Below are positions 1 through 8,462 of a DNA stretch of 64,000 bases, piece by piece. This DNA is from Glutamicibacter protophormiae (GTDB lineage Bacteria; Actinomycetota; Actinomycetes; Actinomycetales; Micrococcaceae): assembly GCF_014647495.1 (NCBI RefSeq), contig NZ_BMPH01000018.1, positions 1-64,000 of the forward strand, in the 5' to 3' direction. Each line of letters opens with the position of its first letter. Position 1 is the first letter of the stretch. The notes under the pieces are model-generated. The model did not search any database. It worked only from the letters and a program-made list of their open reading frames with translations, and was not told the origin of the DNA. The position numbers and the translations under genes were made by a program.

Positions 1-24
1 CGACCGCACGGACCGCCTTGTTCT

Positions 25-67
25 ATGGGCAGGCCCCACCCCGCACCCAGGGGTGGAGCCTGCCCAT
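25..67. terminator. Hairpin at left edge, probable terminator
   Basis: The arms ATGGGCAGGC (25-34) and GCCTGCCCAT (58-67) are perfect complements, and the C-rich and G-rich inner parts can extend the stem. It may terminate a gene lying off the left edge. No coding region is supported in 1-243; the open frame across 25-444 on the plus strand runs into the antisense of putA. Confidence 0.5.
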
Positions 68-175
68 CACCCACGCCCAAAGACATCGCGGTTGAACAGT
101 CGCTCCCACGGGCGGCGACTCGAAGTGCAGGGTTCCCCGAAGAGATGAACCGCCCAAAAGCGCCATTTAAACCCG

Positions 176-220
176 CAGGCCGCGGTGCGCTCCCATTTCT
201 GGGATGCGCACCGCGGCCTG
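176..220 (-). terminator. Terminator of putA
   Basis: Perfect 15-bp arms (176-190 and 206-220) enclose a further 5-bp TCCCA/TGGGA stem with a TTTC loop. Read on the minus strand it lies about 25 nt past the putA stop and is followed by GGGTTTAAA, a short T/A tract. It fits an intrinsic terminator. Confidence 0.75.
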
Positions 221-243
221 TGCTGGTCAAGCTCCTTGTGGTC

Positions 244-3200
244 TTAGATCAGCGAGTCGCTCAGGTGGTTCGGGGTACCGAAGCGGTGGGCGGTGATGGA
301 TACTGCCTGCTCGTGCAGGAACGGCAGCAGCTCCACACGCCCGGCGCTGGTGACGTTCGAGGCGTAGATCGCCACGTCCGGTTTGCCGTTGGTAGCCTCG
401 GCAACCTCGGACAGCGATCCGCCGATCAGGCGGATGCGGGCTGAGGACTCCGGACCGGTCTTGGCAGCCAGCTTGGCGGCGCGGGCTGCAAAGCCCGCGG
501 CATCTTCGCGCACCACGGTGACCGAGTGCTCGGCCAGCAGGTTGCGTACGCCGCGCGGCAGCTCGACGTCAGCGGAGAACACCACGCGCGAGCCCGCGGT
601 CACGCCGGCGGCCAGCACGCGCAGTGCCTCGGCAATACCGTGGCCGCTGGTCTCGTTCTCATAGCGGACGGTCACGTCCACCGGGCGGTAGCGGAACACG
701 TTGCGCTCGGCCTGCAGACCTGAACGGTCCTTGGCCTGGTTGAACTCGGTGTTCCACCACAGCTTGTCGCTGCCCAGGGCTGCGGACAGCCACTGGGTGT
801 CTGCCTCGTCCAGACCTGCGGTGTTCAGCAGACGGTTGTCGAAGGTGGACAGGGCGGCGGTCTCGGTCACCGGCGCGTCGGTCCACGACCCCATGCCGAC
901 CAGGTAGTTCGGGCCGCCGGCCTTGGTGCCGGCGCCGATGGCCGACTTCTTCCAGCCGCCGAACGGCTGGCGCTGCACGATCGCACCGGTGATGCCGCGG
1001 TTCACGTAGATGTTGCCGGCCTGGATGTTCTCCATCCAGTAGGCCAGTTCGTCCTGGTCCAGCGAGTGCAGGCCCGAGGTCAGTCCGTAGTCGATCTCGT
1101 TGACCATGGCCACCGCTTCTTCAAGGGTTTCGGCGGTCATCACGCCGAGGATCGGGCCGAAGTACTCGGTCAGGTGGTACTCGCTGCCGCGCTTCACGCC
1201 GTAGCGCACACCCGGGGAGTACAGCTTGCCCGAGTCGTCGAGCTGCTGCGGCTTCAGTTCCCAGCGCTCTCCGGCGCCCAGGGTGGTCAGGCCGCGCGCC
1301 AGCTTCTCGCCCGGCTCGCCGATCAACGGGCCCATCTGCGACTCGGGGTTCCATGGGTAGCCGACCTTCAGCGACTTGACCGCGTCGATCAGCTGGCTGT
1401 TGAAGCGGCGGGACTCAGCCACCGAGCCGACCAGCACGACCAGCGAGGAGGCCGAGCACTTCTGCCCGGCATGGCCGAAGGCCGACTGCACAACGTCCTT
1501 GGCCGCCAGGTCCAGGTCCGCATGCGGGGTGACGATGATGGCGTTCTTGCCCGAGGTCTCGGCCAGCAGCGGCAGGTCCTTGCGGAAGGAACGGAACAGC
1601 TGCGCGGTTTCGTAGCCGCCGGTCAGGATCAGGCGGTCGACGCGGGGGTCGGAGACCAGCTGGGTGCCCAGATCGCGTTCGCCGACGAAGACCAGCTGCA
1701 GCACGTCCTTCGGCACGCCGGCGTCCCACAGGGCCTTGACCATGACGGCGCCGATGCGCGCGGCCTGGCTGGCCGGCTTGATGATGACGGCGGAACCCGC
1801 GGCCAGCGCCGACAGCGTGGAACCGGCCGGGATCGCCATCGGGAAGTTCCACGGCGGGGTGACCACGGTCAGCTTGGACGGCACGAAGGTTGCGCCGTCG
1901 ACGTTGTCCAGGTCGCGGCCGCGCTGGGCGTAGTAGTGGGCGAAGTCGATGGCCTCGGAGACTTCCACGTCGCCCTGGTCGATGGTCTTGCCGCATTCGG
2001 AACCCAGCACCTCGAGCATGGTGGCACGGCGCTCTTCGAACAGCTGGCCGGCGCGGTGCAGGATCTCGGCGCGCTGGGCCGAGCCCAGTGCCTGCCAGTC
2101 GGCGGCGGCGTCCACGCCCATGGCGATGGCCTCGTCCAGTTCGGAAGAGGAGTTGATGGTGTGCGAGGAGACCAGGTCCTTGCCCAGCGTCGAGTCCTGC
2201 ATCTTGGCCAGGATCGCGCGGCCCCAGGCGCGGTTCTGGTTCAGGTCCGGATCGGTGTCCGGGGTGTTGAAGAACTCGGTGGTGCCCTCTATCAGGCCCT
2301 GGACCTTGCCGGCCAGCGCCTCGTCCTGAACCTGGCGGTTCTGCACGCGGTGCGGCGGCGGAACCTGCTCGCTCATGGCTTCCAGGGAGGCCAGGAAGCG
2401 GTTCTTCTCGCGCTGGAACAATGCCTCATTCTTCTCCAGCTCGAAGACCGCTGACATGAAGTTCTCCTGGCTGGCGCCCTCTTCGAGGCGGCGGATCAGG
2501 TAGGCGATCGCCACGTCGAATTCCTCGGGGTGGACCACCGGGGTGTAGAGCAGCAGCTCGCCGACTTCGCGGCGCACGGCCTCGGCCTGGCCGGTGGCCA
2601 TGCCCAGCAGCATCTCGAACTCGATGCCGCCGGTGACGCCGCGGGACTTGGCCAGCAACCAGGCCAGGGCGACGTCGAACAGGTTGTGGCCGGCCACGCC
2701 GATCCGCACGTTCTGCACGTGCTCCGGGCGCAGCGCGTAGTCGATGACCATCTTGTAGCTGGTGTCGGAATCCTGCTTGGTGTGCCAAGTGGCCAGCGGC
2801 CAGCCGTGGATGTCGGCTTCCATGGTTTCCATGGGCAGGTTGGCGCCCTTGACCACACGCACCTTGATCGGCGCGCCGCCGTCGGCCACGCGGGCCGCGG
2901 CGAAGTCCTGCAGCTGGATCATGGCGCCCAGTGCGTCCGGCAGGTAGGCCTGCAGCACGATGCCGGCTTCCAGGTTCTTGAACTCGTCCATGGACAGGAT
3001 CCTGGTGAAGACCGCGATGGTCAGCTCCAGGTCCTTGTACTCTTCCATGTCCAGGTTGATGAACTTCTTCTTGGCGCCGCGGTTAGCCAGCTCATAGAGC
3101 GGCTTGAGCTTCTCGATGATGTGCTCGACGGCCTCGTCGAAGGCCCAGTGGTTGTGCGGGGCGACGGTGGCGGAGACCTTGATGGATACGTAGTCCACGT

Positions 3201-3762
3201 CGTCGCGGGCCAGCAGCTTGGTGGTGCCGTCCAGGCGGCGGGCCGCTTCGCCCTCGCCCAGAATGGCCTCGCCGAGCAGGTTGACGTTCAGGTTGACACC
3301 CTCGCGCTTGATCTTGGAGATCGCGCCGCCCAGCTTGGCATCGGAGGCGTCGATGATCAGGTGCCCAACCATCTCGCGCAGCACCTTGCGGGCTGCAGGG
3401 ACCACGATCTGCGGCACGATCGGTGCCATCACGCCGCCCAGGCCCACGGCCTTGCGCATGTACCACGGCAGGAAGCCCGGCACCTTGGGAGCCAGGGCCT
3501 TGAGGTTGGCGGCGGCGACGTTCAGGTCCTCGGGGCGGATCACGCCGTCGACGAATCCGACGGTGAAGTCCAGGCCATTAGGGTCCTTGAGCACTCCGGC
3601 CAGACGGGCGGCGGAGGCGTCGGCCGGGAACTGCGCGGCTTCGGTGAGCCAGCGGCGGACCAGTTGGATGACGTCGTCGGCCAGTTCGGCCGGGGTGGTC
3701 AGGGCGTTGCCGGCGGCGTCAACGGCCGGCGGCACGATGTGCTGGGTGTTGATGGAAGACAC
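244..3762 (-). CDS. putA: Bifunctional proline dehydrogenase / L-glutamate gamma-semialdehyde dehydrogenase (PutA)
   Basis: This protein of 1172 aa oxidises proline to pyrroline-5-carboxylate (FAD) and then, after spontaneous hydrolysis to glutamate semialdehyde, to glutamate (NAD). The N-terminal ~480 residues form the proline dehydrogenase barrel, with VRVVKGANLPMET and a later REVGELLLYTPVVHPEEFDVAIAYLIRR-type C-terminal barrel segment. The next ~500 residues are an aldehyde dehydrogenase with VVTPPWNFPMAIPAGS, the general-base region LAETSGKNAIIV and the catalytic cysteine region GQKCSASS. The last ~170 residues are a C-terminal extension. There is no N-terminal DNA-binding ribbon-helix-helix, so it is not the self-regulating enterobacterial form. 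The start is GTG with AAGGGA six bases upstream. It is divergent from a LysR gene and close to putP. Confidence 0.96.
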   Translation of the reverse strand: MSSINTQHIVPPAVDAAGNALTTPAELADDVIQLVRRWLTEAAQFPADASAARLAGVLKDPNGLDFTVGFVDGVIRPEDLNVAAANLKALAPKVPGFLPWYMRKAVGLGGVMAPIVPQIVVPAARKVLREMVGHLIIDASDAKLGGAISKIKREGVNLNVNLLGEAILGEGEAARRLDGTTKLLARDDVDYVSIKVSATVAPHNHWAFDEAVEHIIEKLKPLYELANRGAKKKFINLDMEEYKDLELTIAVFTRILSMDEFKNLEAGIVLQAYLPDALGAMIQLQDFAAARVADGGAPIKVRVVKGANLPMETMEADIHGWPLATWHTKQDSDTSYKMVIDYALRPEHVQNVRIGVAGHNLFDVALAWLLAKSRGVTGGIEFEMLLGMATGQAEAVRREVGELLLYTPVVHPEEFDVAIAYLIRRLEEGASQENFMSAVFELEKNEALFQREKNRFLASLEAMSEQVPPPHRVQNRQVQDEALAGKVQGLIEGTTEFFNTPDTDPDLNQNRAWGRAILAKMQDSTLGKDLVSSHTINSSSELDEAIAMGVDAAADWQALGSAQRAEILHRAGQLFEERRATMLEVLGSECGKTIDQGDVEVSEAIDFAHYYAQRGRDLDNVDGATFVPSKLTVVTPPWNFPMAIPAGSTLSALAAGSAVIIKPASQAARIGAVMVKALWDAGVPKDVLQLVFVGERDLGTQLVSDPRVDRLILTGGYETAQLFRSFRKDLPLLAETSGKNAIIVTPHADLDLAAKDVVQSAFGHAGQKCSASSLVVLVGSVAESRRFNSQLIDAVKSLKVGYPWNPESQMGPLIGEPGEKLARGLTTLGAGERWELKPQQLDDSGKLYSPGVRYGVKRGSEYHLTEYFGPILGVMTAETLEEAVAMVNEIDYGLTSGLHSLDQDELAYWMENIQAGNIYVNRGITGAIVQRQPFGGWKKSAIGAGTKAGGPNYLVGMGSWTDAPVTETAALSTFDNRLLNTAGLDEADTQWLSAALGSDKLWWNTEFNQAKDRSGLQAERNVFRYRPVDVTVRYENETSGHGIAEALRVLAAGVTAGSRVVFSADVELPRGVRNLLAEHSVTVVREDAAGFAARAAKLAAKTGPESSARIRLIGGSLSEVAEATNGKPDVAIYASNVTSAGRVELLPFLHEQAVSITAHRFGTPNHLSDSLI

Positions 3763-3896
3763 TTGTGGTCCCTTCGATGCGGTTCATACATGGGGGTTCG
3801 GCACCGAACGCTCAGGTCGTTTTGGGCTGTGCTGGCCGCCTGCTCCGGTCCGGAACCACGCGCCACGCGAAGCTGTGTGCAAGATCGAGTATGGAC

Positions 3897-3917
3897 CTTT
3901 TGCGGGTTAAGCAAAAG
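3897..3917. promoter_or_regulatory. Inverted repeat in the putA/lysR divergent promoter region
   Basis: The perfect arms CTTTTGC (3897-3903) and GCAAAAG (3911-3917) are separated by 7 nt. They lie between the divergent putA and LysR starts, where a LysR-type protein would bind. A second, shorter repeat, CCGAA (3927-3931) and TTCGG (3940-3944), follows. Role inferred from position. Confidence 0.45.
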
Positions 3918-3999
3918 TGAACAAAACCGAAGGATTTCATTCGGATTTGCTAATGTTTCCAAAGGGTCTGAAATTCACCGGAAAATGCGGGGGTAAACC

Positions 4000-4956
4000 A
4001 TGCTTGAACTGCGACGATTGCGGCTGCTGCGGGAACTGAGCATCCGCGGCACCATCGCTGAAGTGGCCGACGTGCTCAGCTACTCCCCTTCCTCGGTCTC
4101 GCAGCAGCTCACGCAGCTGGAGGCGGAGGCCGGCGTGGAGCTGCTGCGCCGCACCGGGCGCACCCTGCAACTGACCCCGCAAGCCCAGGTGCTGGTGGCC
4201 CACACCGAGGAGCTGCTGGATTCCATGGAGCGAGCCGAAGCGGCGCTGGCCGCGACTCTCTCCACGGTCACCGGCACCGTACGCCTGGCCGTGTTCCAGA
4301 CCGCCATGCTGGCCTTGATGCCGCCGGTGCTCCGGGAGCTGCGCACTACCCACCCGCAGCTTCGAGTGGAGATGAGCCAGCAGGAACCGGCCGAGGCGCT
4401 GCACGAAACCAACAGCCGCAACTTCGATCTGGTAGTCGCCGAGCAGTACCCGGGGCACGCCGCCCCGCACTATGAAAACCTCGACCGACGAGTGCTAACC
4501 CACGACGCCATCCGGCTGGCCCTGCCGGCCCGGGGCGCGGCGGGCAATACGGAATTCGACCGCGTCACCGCGCTGGAGCATGCCGCGCATCTGCCCTGGG
4601 TCATGGAGCCCGACGGAGCCGCCAGCCGCCACTGGGCCGAGCAGTCCTGCCGGTTGGCCGGCTTCGAGCCGGACGTTCGCTACGAAACCGCGGACCTGCA
4701 GGCCCATCTGCAGCTGGTGGCCTCCGGCAACGCCGTGGCGATGCTGCCCGCGCTGGTCCTGCGCACGGATTCCGGCTCGCTGCGCGCGGTCGAATTGCCC
4801 GGCGCGCCGATGCGCACCATCTTCACCGCAATGCGGCACTCCTCGGCCCAGTCCCCGGCCATGCAGGCGGTGCGCTCACTGCTGCACCGGCAACCCGGAA
4901 TGAGCGACGAACAGGGGTCGGCCGCCCCGCTGCCGCCAAAACCGCGCCTTCGATGA
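4000..4956 (+). CDS. LysR-family transcriptional regulator, probable regulator of proline use
   Basis: A 318-aa LysR-type protein. Residues 1-60 form the winged helix-turn-helix (LELRRLRLLRELSIRGTIAEVADVLSYSPSSVSQQLTQLE), and residues ~85-290 form the periplasmic-binding-like effector domain. The ATG at 4000 gives a standard LysR N terminus. It is divergent from putA (237 bp apart) and is followed 142 bp later by putP, so a role in controlling proline catabolism is likely by position. This is not shown directly: LysR effectors cannot be read from sequence. The protein ends in a basic, proline-rich tail (PPKPRLR). Confidence 0.88.
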   Translation: MLELRRLRLLRELSIRGTIAEVADVLSYSPSSVSQQLTQLEAEAGVELLRRTGRTLQLTPQAQVLVAHTEELLDSMERAEAALAATLSTVTGTVRLAVFQTAMLALMPPVLRELRTTHPQLRVEMSQQEPAEALHETNSRNFDLVVAEQYPGHAAPHYENLDRRVLTHDAIRLALPARGAAGNTEFDRVTALEHAAHLPWVMEPDGAASRHWAEQSCRLAGFEPDVRYETADLQAHLQLVASGNAVAMLPALVLRTDSGSLRAVELPGAPMRTIFTAMRHSSAQSPAMQAVRSLLHRQPGMSDEQGSAAPLPPKPRLR

Positions 4957-5098
4957 GTTGGGTCACATTTAGGTAACAACGCTCCGGAGGGCGCGCGACA
5001 AACCCGCCGATTGGTGCCATAGTGGTGACTCGCACCACAAGACCCCGCGCTCCGTCCCGGTACCTCACTCCGGCGGGCAGAACAGGTTATGAGGAAAC

Positions 5099-6604
5099 AT
5101 GTCCGACCAGACTTTTCAGATGATCGCGATCGCGATCTATATGGCCGCCATGCTTGGCATCGGCTATATCGCGTATCGCCGCACCAACAACATCGATGAC
5201 TACATGCTGGCCGACCGCGGCCTGAAGCCGTGGGTGGCAGCGCTGTCTGCTGGCGCCTCGGACATGTCCGGCTGGCTGCTCATGGGCCTGCCCGGCGCCA
5301 TCTACATCGGCGGCATGCACGAAGCCTGGATCGCCATCGGCCTGCTCATCGGCGCCTGGCTGAACTGGAAGTTCGTGGCTCCTCGCCTGCGTTCCTACAC
5401 CGCCATCGCGCAGAACGCGATCACCATCCCGAGCTTCTTCGAGAAGCGGCTGAAGGACGGCACGCACATGCTGCGGATCGCTTCCTCGATCATCATCCTC
5501 GGCTTCTTCACCTTCTATGTCTCCTCGGGCATGGTCGCCGCCGGCAAGTTCTTCGACTCCACCTTCTCCTGGCCATACCTGAACGGCCTGCTCTTCGTCG
5601 CGGCCATCACCCTGCTGTACACCCTGTTCGGCGGCTTCCTGGGCGCCTCGCTGACCGACATGGTCCAGGGCCTGCTGATGTTCGCGGCGCTGGTCGCGGT
5701 TCCCATCGTCGCGGTGCTGCAGGTCGGCGACATCAACACGCTGGGCCAGCGCATCACCGACGCCAACCCGGTGGCCTTCAACCTGTTCTCCTCCTTCGAT
5801 GGCAACAGCACCTTCCTGGCCGTCGTCGCCATCTTCTCCACCGCCGCCTGGGGCTTCGGCTACTTCGGCCAGCCGCATATCCTGGTGCGCTTCATGGCGC
5901 TGCGCACCCCGGCCGAGGCCAAGAGCGCGCGCCGCATCGGCATCGGCTGGATGTTCCTGACCACGCTCGGAGCGGTGTGCACCGCGCTGATCGGCATCGC
6001 CTACTTCGCCGACAGCCCGCTGGACAAGTCCAGCAGCGAGACCGTGTTCCTGCTGCTCAGCCAGGTCTTCTTCCACCCGCTGATCGCCGGCCTGGTGCTC
6101 GCCGCGGTGCTGGCGGCCATCATGTCCACCATGTCCTCCCAGCTGATCGTCTGCTCTTCCGCGCTGGTGGAGGACCTGTACAACATCGCCGGCCGCAAGG
6201 CCTCCCCCAAGACCCTGGTGAATCTGGGCCGCGCCGGCGTGCTGCTCATCGCGGTCATCGCGGTGCTGCTGGCGCTGAACCCGAACTCCTCGATCCTGGA
6301 CCTGGTGGGCTTCGCCTGGGCCGGCTTCGGCGGCGCCTTCGGCCCGATCGTGCTGCTGAGCCTGTACTGGCGCAAGCTGACCGCCGTCGGCGCCTTCGCC
6401 GGCATGGTCTCTGGCGCCGTGGTCGTCTTCGTCTGGGGCAACATTCCCGATCTTTCGGATGCAATGTACGAAATCGTTCCGGGCTTCGCCATCAACCTGC
6501 TGGTCGCCTGGCTGGTGTCCCTGAAAACCTACCGCCGCAACGAGCAGGTGCAGGAGGAATTCACCGAAATGGAGAACGAGCTCGGCGTCAAGGTCACTGC
6601 CTGA
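5099..6604 (+). CDS. putP: Sodium/proline symporter PutP
   Basis: This 501-aa sodium:solute symporter (SSS family) imports proline with Na+. It has about 13 hydrophobic segments. The first helix is followed by DDYMLADRGLKPWVAALSAGASDMSGWLLMGLPGAIY, which matches the PutP substrate/Na+ site region. Further on are TDMVQGLLMF and the helix-8 region MSTMSSQLIVCSSALVEDLY. The start ATG is preceded by TGAGGAAAC as ribosome site. Together with putA it forms an uptake and oxidation pair for proline as carbon, nitrogen or osmolyte source. A strong hairpin follows the gene. Confidence 0.94.
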   Translation: MSDQTFQMIAIAIYMAAMLGIGYIAYRRTNNIDDYMLADRGLKPWVAALSAGASDMSGWLLMGLPGAIYIGGMHEAWIAIGLLIGAWLNWKFVAPRLRSYTAIAQNAITIPSFFEKRLKDGTHMLRIASSIIILGFFTFYVSSGMVAAGKFFDSTFSWPYLNGLLFVAAITLLYTLFGGFLGASLTDMVQGLLMFAALVAVPIVAVLQVGDINTLGQRITDANPVAFNLFSSFDGNSTFLAVVAIFSTAAWGFGYFGQPHILVRFMALRTPAEAKSARRIGIGWMFLTTLGAVCTALIGIAYFADSPLDKSSSETVFLLLSQVFFHPLIAGLVLAAVLAAIMSTMSSQLIVCSSALVEDLYNIAGRKASPKTLVNLGRAGVLLIAVIAVLLALNPNSSILDLVGFAWAGFGGAFGPIVLLSLYWRKLTAVGAFAGMVSGAVVVFVWGNIPDLSDAMYEIVPGFAINLLVAWLVSLKTYRRNEQVQEEFTEMENELGVKVTA

Positions 6605-6632
6605 GCCTCGTTGGCATTGCCTGCCCTTCATC

Positions 6633-6672
6633 CGGCTCCCGCCGTCCCCGACTTCGGAGACGGCGGGAGCCG
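6633..6672 (+). terminator. Terminator after putP
   Basis: The 14-bp arms CGGCTCCCGCCGTC (6633-6646) and GACGGCGGGAGCCG (6659-6672) are followed by TTGCCTTCTCC. It lies 29 nt past the putP stop. Confidence 0.75.
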
Positions 6673-6799
6673 TTGCCTTCTCCCCGGGCCCTGCATCGCG
6701 TAACAGTCGAAGCACACTTCCCCGCCTTCCCCTCCGAACCGTCTCGCACCAAGTAGCCTTGGGATAAGCCACACGCTCCACGACGCAGGGGGAATCTCG

Positions 6800-8200
6800 A
6801 TGAGCAGCACCAAGAAGTTCACGCACTGGCAGCGCACCGAGTCCCAGTTCCTGGCAGCAGGGGCCGACGCCGTGTACTCGATCGTCGGCAACCTCTCGCA
6901 GACCGGGCACTGGATGAAGCAGCTGGGGTTCACGGTGCACGACGACCAGCGCGGAGTCGGCACCAAGGTGGACCTGCTGCCTCCGGGCAAGGTCTTCGGC
7001 CCGCTGCACCGGGCCACCGCACCGTCCGGCTCCATCACCCGCCGCAACCAGGCCGCGCGCATGGTCGAGTTCACCCAGCCACAGCCGGGCGGCTCCATGG
7101 TGCTGCGCTGGCGGGTCGACGAGCACCAGGGCGGCTGCATGCTGCACTTCACCGTCGAGCTGCACGGCCCGGGAACCACAGCCTTCAAGTTCACCGTGGG
7201 CAGGGAATTATGCGAGGACTTCGCCGTGGCCGCCGCCCGGCTCTACCGGCTGATTGCCCATACCGCGCACATCAAGCTCGACGCCCACGTGGTCATCGCC
7301 GGCGGGCGCGGATTCCTGGGCCGCAACCTGGCAGCCGATCTGGTCTGCCGCGGCGCTTCGGTGGTGGTCCTTTCACGCACCCGAGAGGCGGATTTCCCCA
7401 CCGAACAGTACATCTGGGATGGGCAGCACCAGGGCCCGTGGACCGGCGCCTTCGCCAGCGACCGCCCGGTGCACCTGGTCAACCTGGCCGGCGAACGAGT
7501 GGACAAGCGCAACACCGCGGAGAACATCGCCGCGCTGACCGACTCTCGGGTGCGCACCACCCGCACCCTTGCCGAAGCCACCGCCCAGGGCGCGAAGCTG
7601 GCCACCTGGATCCAGTCGAGCACCACTGCGATCTTCTCCGACGCCGGCGAAACTGAACTCACCGAATCCAGCCCCATCCCGACCGGCGAGCGCGCCCTGC
7701 CCGAGATGACCGGGGTGGCTGTCGCCTGGGAGAAGGCGTTCACGCAGGCCCAGGTCAATGCGGAGCATCGCTATATCCTGCGCACCTCGCTGGTCATGCA
7801 CCCGGATGCCCCGCTGCTCGGCCCGCTGAACCTGCTGGCGAACACCGGGCTGGGAGGCAAGATCGGCCACGGCAAGCAGTGGTTCAGCTGGATCGGGATG
7901 GAGGACTGGCTGCGCGTCATCCGCTGCCTGCTGCGCCTGGAAGCGCCTGCGATCCCGGACGGGATCGTGCATGCCACGGCCCCGAATCCGCTGCGCAACG
8001 AAGAAGTGATGGCGGCCCTGCGCTCGCTGGCCGGCATGCCCGGCCTGCCGACCGGCAGCTTGATTCCCACGGTGGGCGCGGCGGCCATGGGAACCAACGC
8101 CCGGGTGGTCCTGACCGGGCGCAAGGCCACCAGCGAGGTCCTGCAGAAGGCGGGTTTCGTCTTCGAGGAAACCGACTTCGCCGCAACCGTCGGACGCTAG
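6800..8200 (+). CDS. TIGR01777-family epimerase-like protein with N-terminal SRPBCC-like domain
   Basis: A 466-aa protein of two parts. Residues ~1-150 look like an SRPBCC/START-type ligand-binding fold (polyketide-cyclase-like: ...GADAVYSIVGNLSQTGHWMKQLGF... and ...GGSMVLRWRVDEHQGGCMLHFTVEL...). Residues ~155-466 are an NAD(P)-binding extended SDR of the TIGR01777/SDR39U1 type, with VVIAGGRGFLGRNLAADL as the nucleotide-binding glycine motif and HLVNLAGERVDKR and SSTTAIFSDAGETELTE as family hallmarks. The family is widespread but its substrate is unknown. The start ATG follows AGGGGGAATCTCG. It is a single-gene unit ending in a hairpin. Confidence 0.85.
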   Translation: MSSTKKFTHWQRTESQFLAAGADAVYSIVGNLSQTGHWMKQLGFTVHDDQRGVGTKVDLLPPGKVFGPLHRATAPSGSITRRNQAARMVEFTQPQPGGSMVLRWRVDEHQGGCMLHFTVELHGPGTTAFKFTVGRELCEDFAVAAARLYRLIAHTAHIKLDAHVVIAGGRGFLGRNLAADLVCRGASVVVLSRTREADFPTEQYIWDGQHQGPWTGAFASDRPVHLVNLAGERVDKRNTAENIAALTDSRVRTTRTLAEATAQGAKLATWIQSSTTAIFSDAGETELTESSPIPTGERALPEMTGVAVAWEKAFTQAQVNAEHRYILRTSLVMHPDAPLLGPLNLLANTGLGGKIGHGKQWFSWIGMEDWLRVIRCLLRLEAPAIPDGIVHATAPNPLRNEEVMAALRSLAGMPGLPTGSLIPTVGAAAMGTNARVVLTGRKATSEVLQKAGFVFEETDFAATVGR

Positions 8201-8212
8201 CCGGACCGCGAT

Positions 8213-8243
8213 GGCCGGTGGATCCCTTGCGGATCCGCCGGCC
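8213..8243 (+). terminator. Terminator hairpin
   Basis: GGCCGGTGGATCC pairs with GGATCCGCCGGCC around a CTTGC loop, with one G-T pair, just past the epimerase-like gene. There is no long T-run after it. Confidence 0.55.
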
Positions 8244-8462
8244 TTCGCCATGTCATCTTCGGTCACACCGGCTCCCAGCCGGGCCGTCCCCGCAGCTTCG
8301 CGCCATGTCAGAGGGAGGCGGCGGCAGACGCCGGCCAATGTTCATCGGCCGTTCACCGCGCGGTGTTCCTGTGCTCACCGCAAGCGCTGAGCATGAAACT
8401 GTCACACCCCGTGCGCGCAGTGCCCTGCCTATTGACCGTTTGAGAAGGACCCGACTACCGAC

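Noticed and set aside
1066-2454. Long plus-strand open frame (462 codons) opposite putA
   Set aside because: Antisense shadow: composition is His/Gln/Gly/Val-rich as expected from the complement of GC-rich codons, and putA is unmistakable on the other strand.
5087-7165. 692-codon minus-strand frame opposite putP
   Set aside because: Antisense composition (Gln/His/Asp/Gly-rich), and putP is clear.
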